Shown here: positions 63,669 through 64,000 of the stretch, piece after piece
Layout of the letters: the number at the start of each line of letters is the position of its first letter
Position numbering within the stretch: the stretch's first letter is position 1
NCBI RefSeq assembly: GCF_001484605.1
Contig: NZ_CP013747.1
Span: 558,001-622,000, forward strand
DNA from: Pseudarthrobacter sulfonivorans
GTDB taxonomy: Bacteria > Actinomycetota > Actinomycetes > Actinomycetales > Micrococcaceae
DNA length: 64,000 nt
Direction: 5' to 3'
Program-made: the position numbers and the translations under genes
The notes under the pieces: model-generated
Seen by the model: only the letters and a program-made list of their open reading frames with translations
What the model was told of the DNA's origin: nothing
The model's database searches: none

Positions 63669-64000
63669 CCGATATCCGCGTCCTCGTTGTGGAGGACGAA
63701 CCGGTGGCCTCGGCCGCGCACGCGGCCTATGTGGGGAGGATGGCAGGGTTCACTGTTGCCGGGACGGCCCCTGACGGCCAGTCCGCGCTCAGGCTCCTGA
63801 CGGATCTGGCGGCCGCCGGCCAGCCGGTGGAACTGGTCCTCCTCGACATGAACCTTCCGGACCTGCATGGCCTGGACATCGCCCGGCGGATGCGTGCGGC
63901 AGGAATCCTGGCGGACATCATTGCCATCACCGCGGTCCGGGAAGTGGCGATTGTCCGCAGCGCCGTCGCCATCGGCGTGGTCCAGTACCTGATCAAGCCC
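63665..64000 (+). CDS. CitB/DcuR-type response regulator, N-terminal part (cut by window end)
   Basis: About 112 residues of a response regulator starting at GTG 63665, overlapping the kinase stop by four bases. The receiver domain has the acidic pair in VLVVEDEPVASAAH, phospho-Asp in LVLLDMNLPDLHGLD near residue 61, and IIAITAVREVAIVRSAVAIG. The conserved Lys appears in YLIKP at the edge. The DNA-binding domain is outside the window. With the adjacent kinase it likely controls dctA or a citrate/dicarboxylate system. Confidence 0.92.
   Translation, partial: MTDIRVLVVEDEPVASAAHAAYVGRMAGFTVAGTAPDGQSALRLLTDLAAAGQPVELVLLDMNLPDLHGLDIARRMRAAGILADIIAITAVREVAIVRSAVAIGVVQYLIKP

Overview
The window is a high-GC chromosomal segment of an actinobacterium, most likely Arthrobacter/Pseudarthrobacter (Micrococcaceae). 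The evidence is the division and cell-wall cluster bounded by DivIVA/Wag31, YggT, SepF, YggS and PgeF; a class II DAHP synthase; a PASTA serine/threonine kinase beside an Rv2175c-type DNA-binding protein; the GcvH-GarA-FtsR-DUF151-MerR block; and a MurE that lacks the DAP-type DNPR motif. Nearly all of it is core genome. I saw no insertion sequence, prophage, CRISPR array, toxin-antitoxin or defence locus. The gene order largely follows M. tuberculosis Rv2145c-Rv2187 and Rv1826-Rv1830.

Layout. 1-7034: 5' part of hisD with a membrane-protein gene upstream, a flavin reductase, then lspA-rluD-dnaE on the minus strand. 7073-26703: the division/cell-wall cluster, read on the minus strand from mraZ through rsmH, ftsL-like, ftsI, murE, murF, mraY, murD, ftsW, murG, murC, ftsQ, ftsZ, pgeF, yggS, sepF and yggT to divIVA. 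Many junctions are 4- or 8-base overlaps, and a terminator follows divIVA. 27053-36418: a DUF3040 gene, dinB, a lipoprotein with a polyprenyl synthase, an Rv2175c-like regulator, a LysM/transglycosylase, a PASTA kinase and class II aroG. 36490-46202: an acyltransferase, two tandem alpha/beta hydrolases, a membrane protein, ROK glucokinase, long-chain acyl-CoA ligase and pyruvate carboxylase. 46504-52299: a ParA-like ATPase, two MerR regulators flanking a DUF151 nuclease, GarA, GcvH, a membrane protein, an Fpg/Nei glycosylase and tRNA-Pro. 52447-60318: parA-scpA-scpB-rluB-tyrA-cmk-plsC-der. 60543-64000: a C4-dicarboxylate symporter divergent from a CitA/DcuS-type two-component system, cut by the window edge.

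How it fits together. Most genes make or shape the cell wall: lipid II synthesis (MurC-G, MraY), its flipping and polymerisation (FtsW, FtsI), placement of the division and growth machinery (FtsZ, FtsQ, FtsL, SepF, DivIVA), remodelling (LysM-SLT), a likely sensor of wall fragments (PASTA kinase) and its likely substrate GarA, which in relatives controls 2-oxoglutarate metabolism. The most interesting signals are regulatory. Three MraZ-type boxes with exact 10-base period sit on the mraZ promoter. A perfect inverted repeat lies upstream of ftsZ, with related half-sites near a merR gene and parA. dnaE, dinB, the PASTA kinase and aroG share a leaderless promoter-start arrangement. A large palindrome separates the acyl-CoA ligase and pyruvate carboxylase genes, and a CRP-like site lies between dctA and its sensor kinase. 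I found no clear new biological system.
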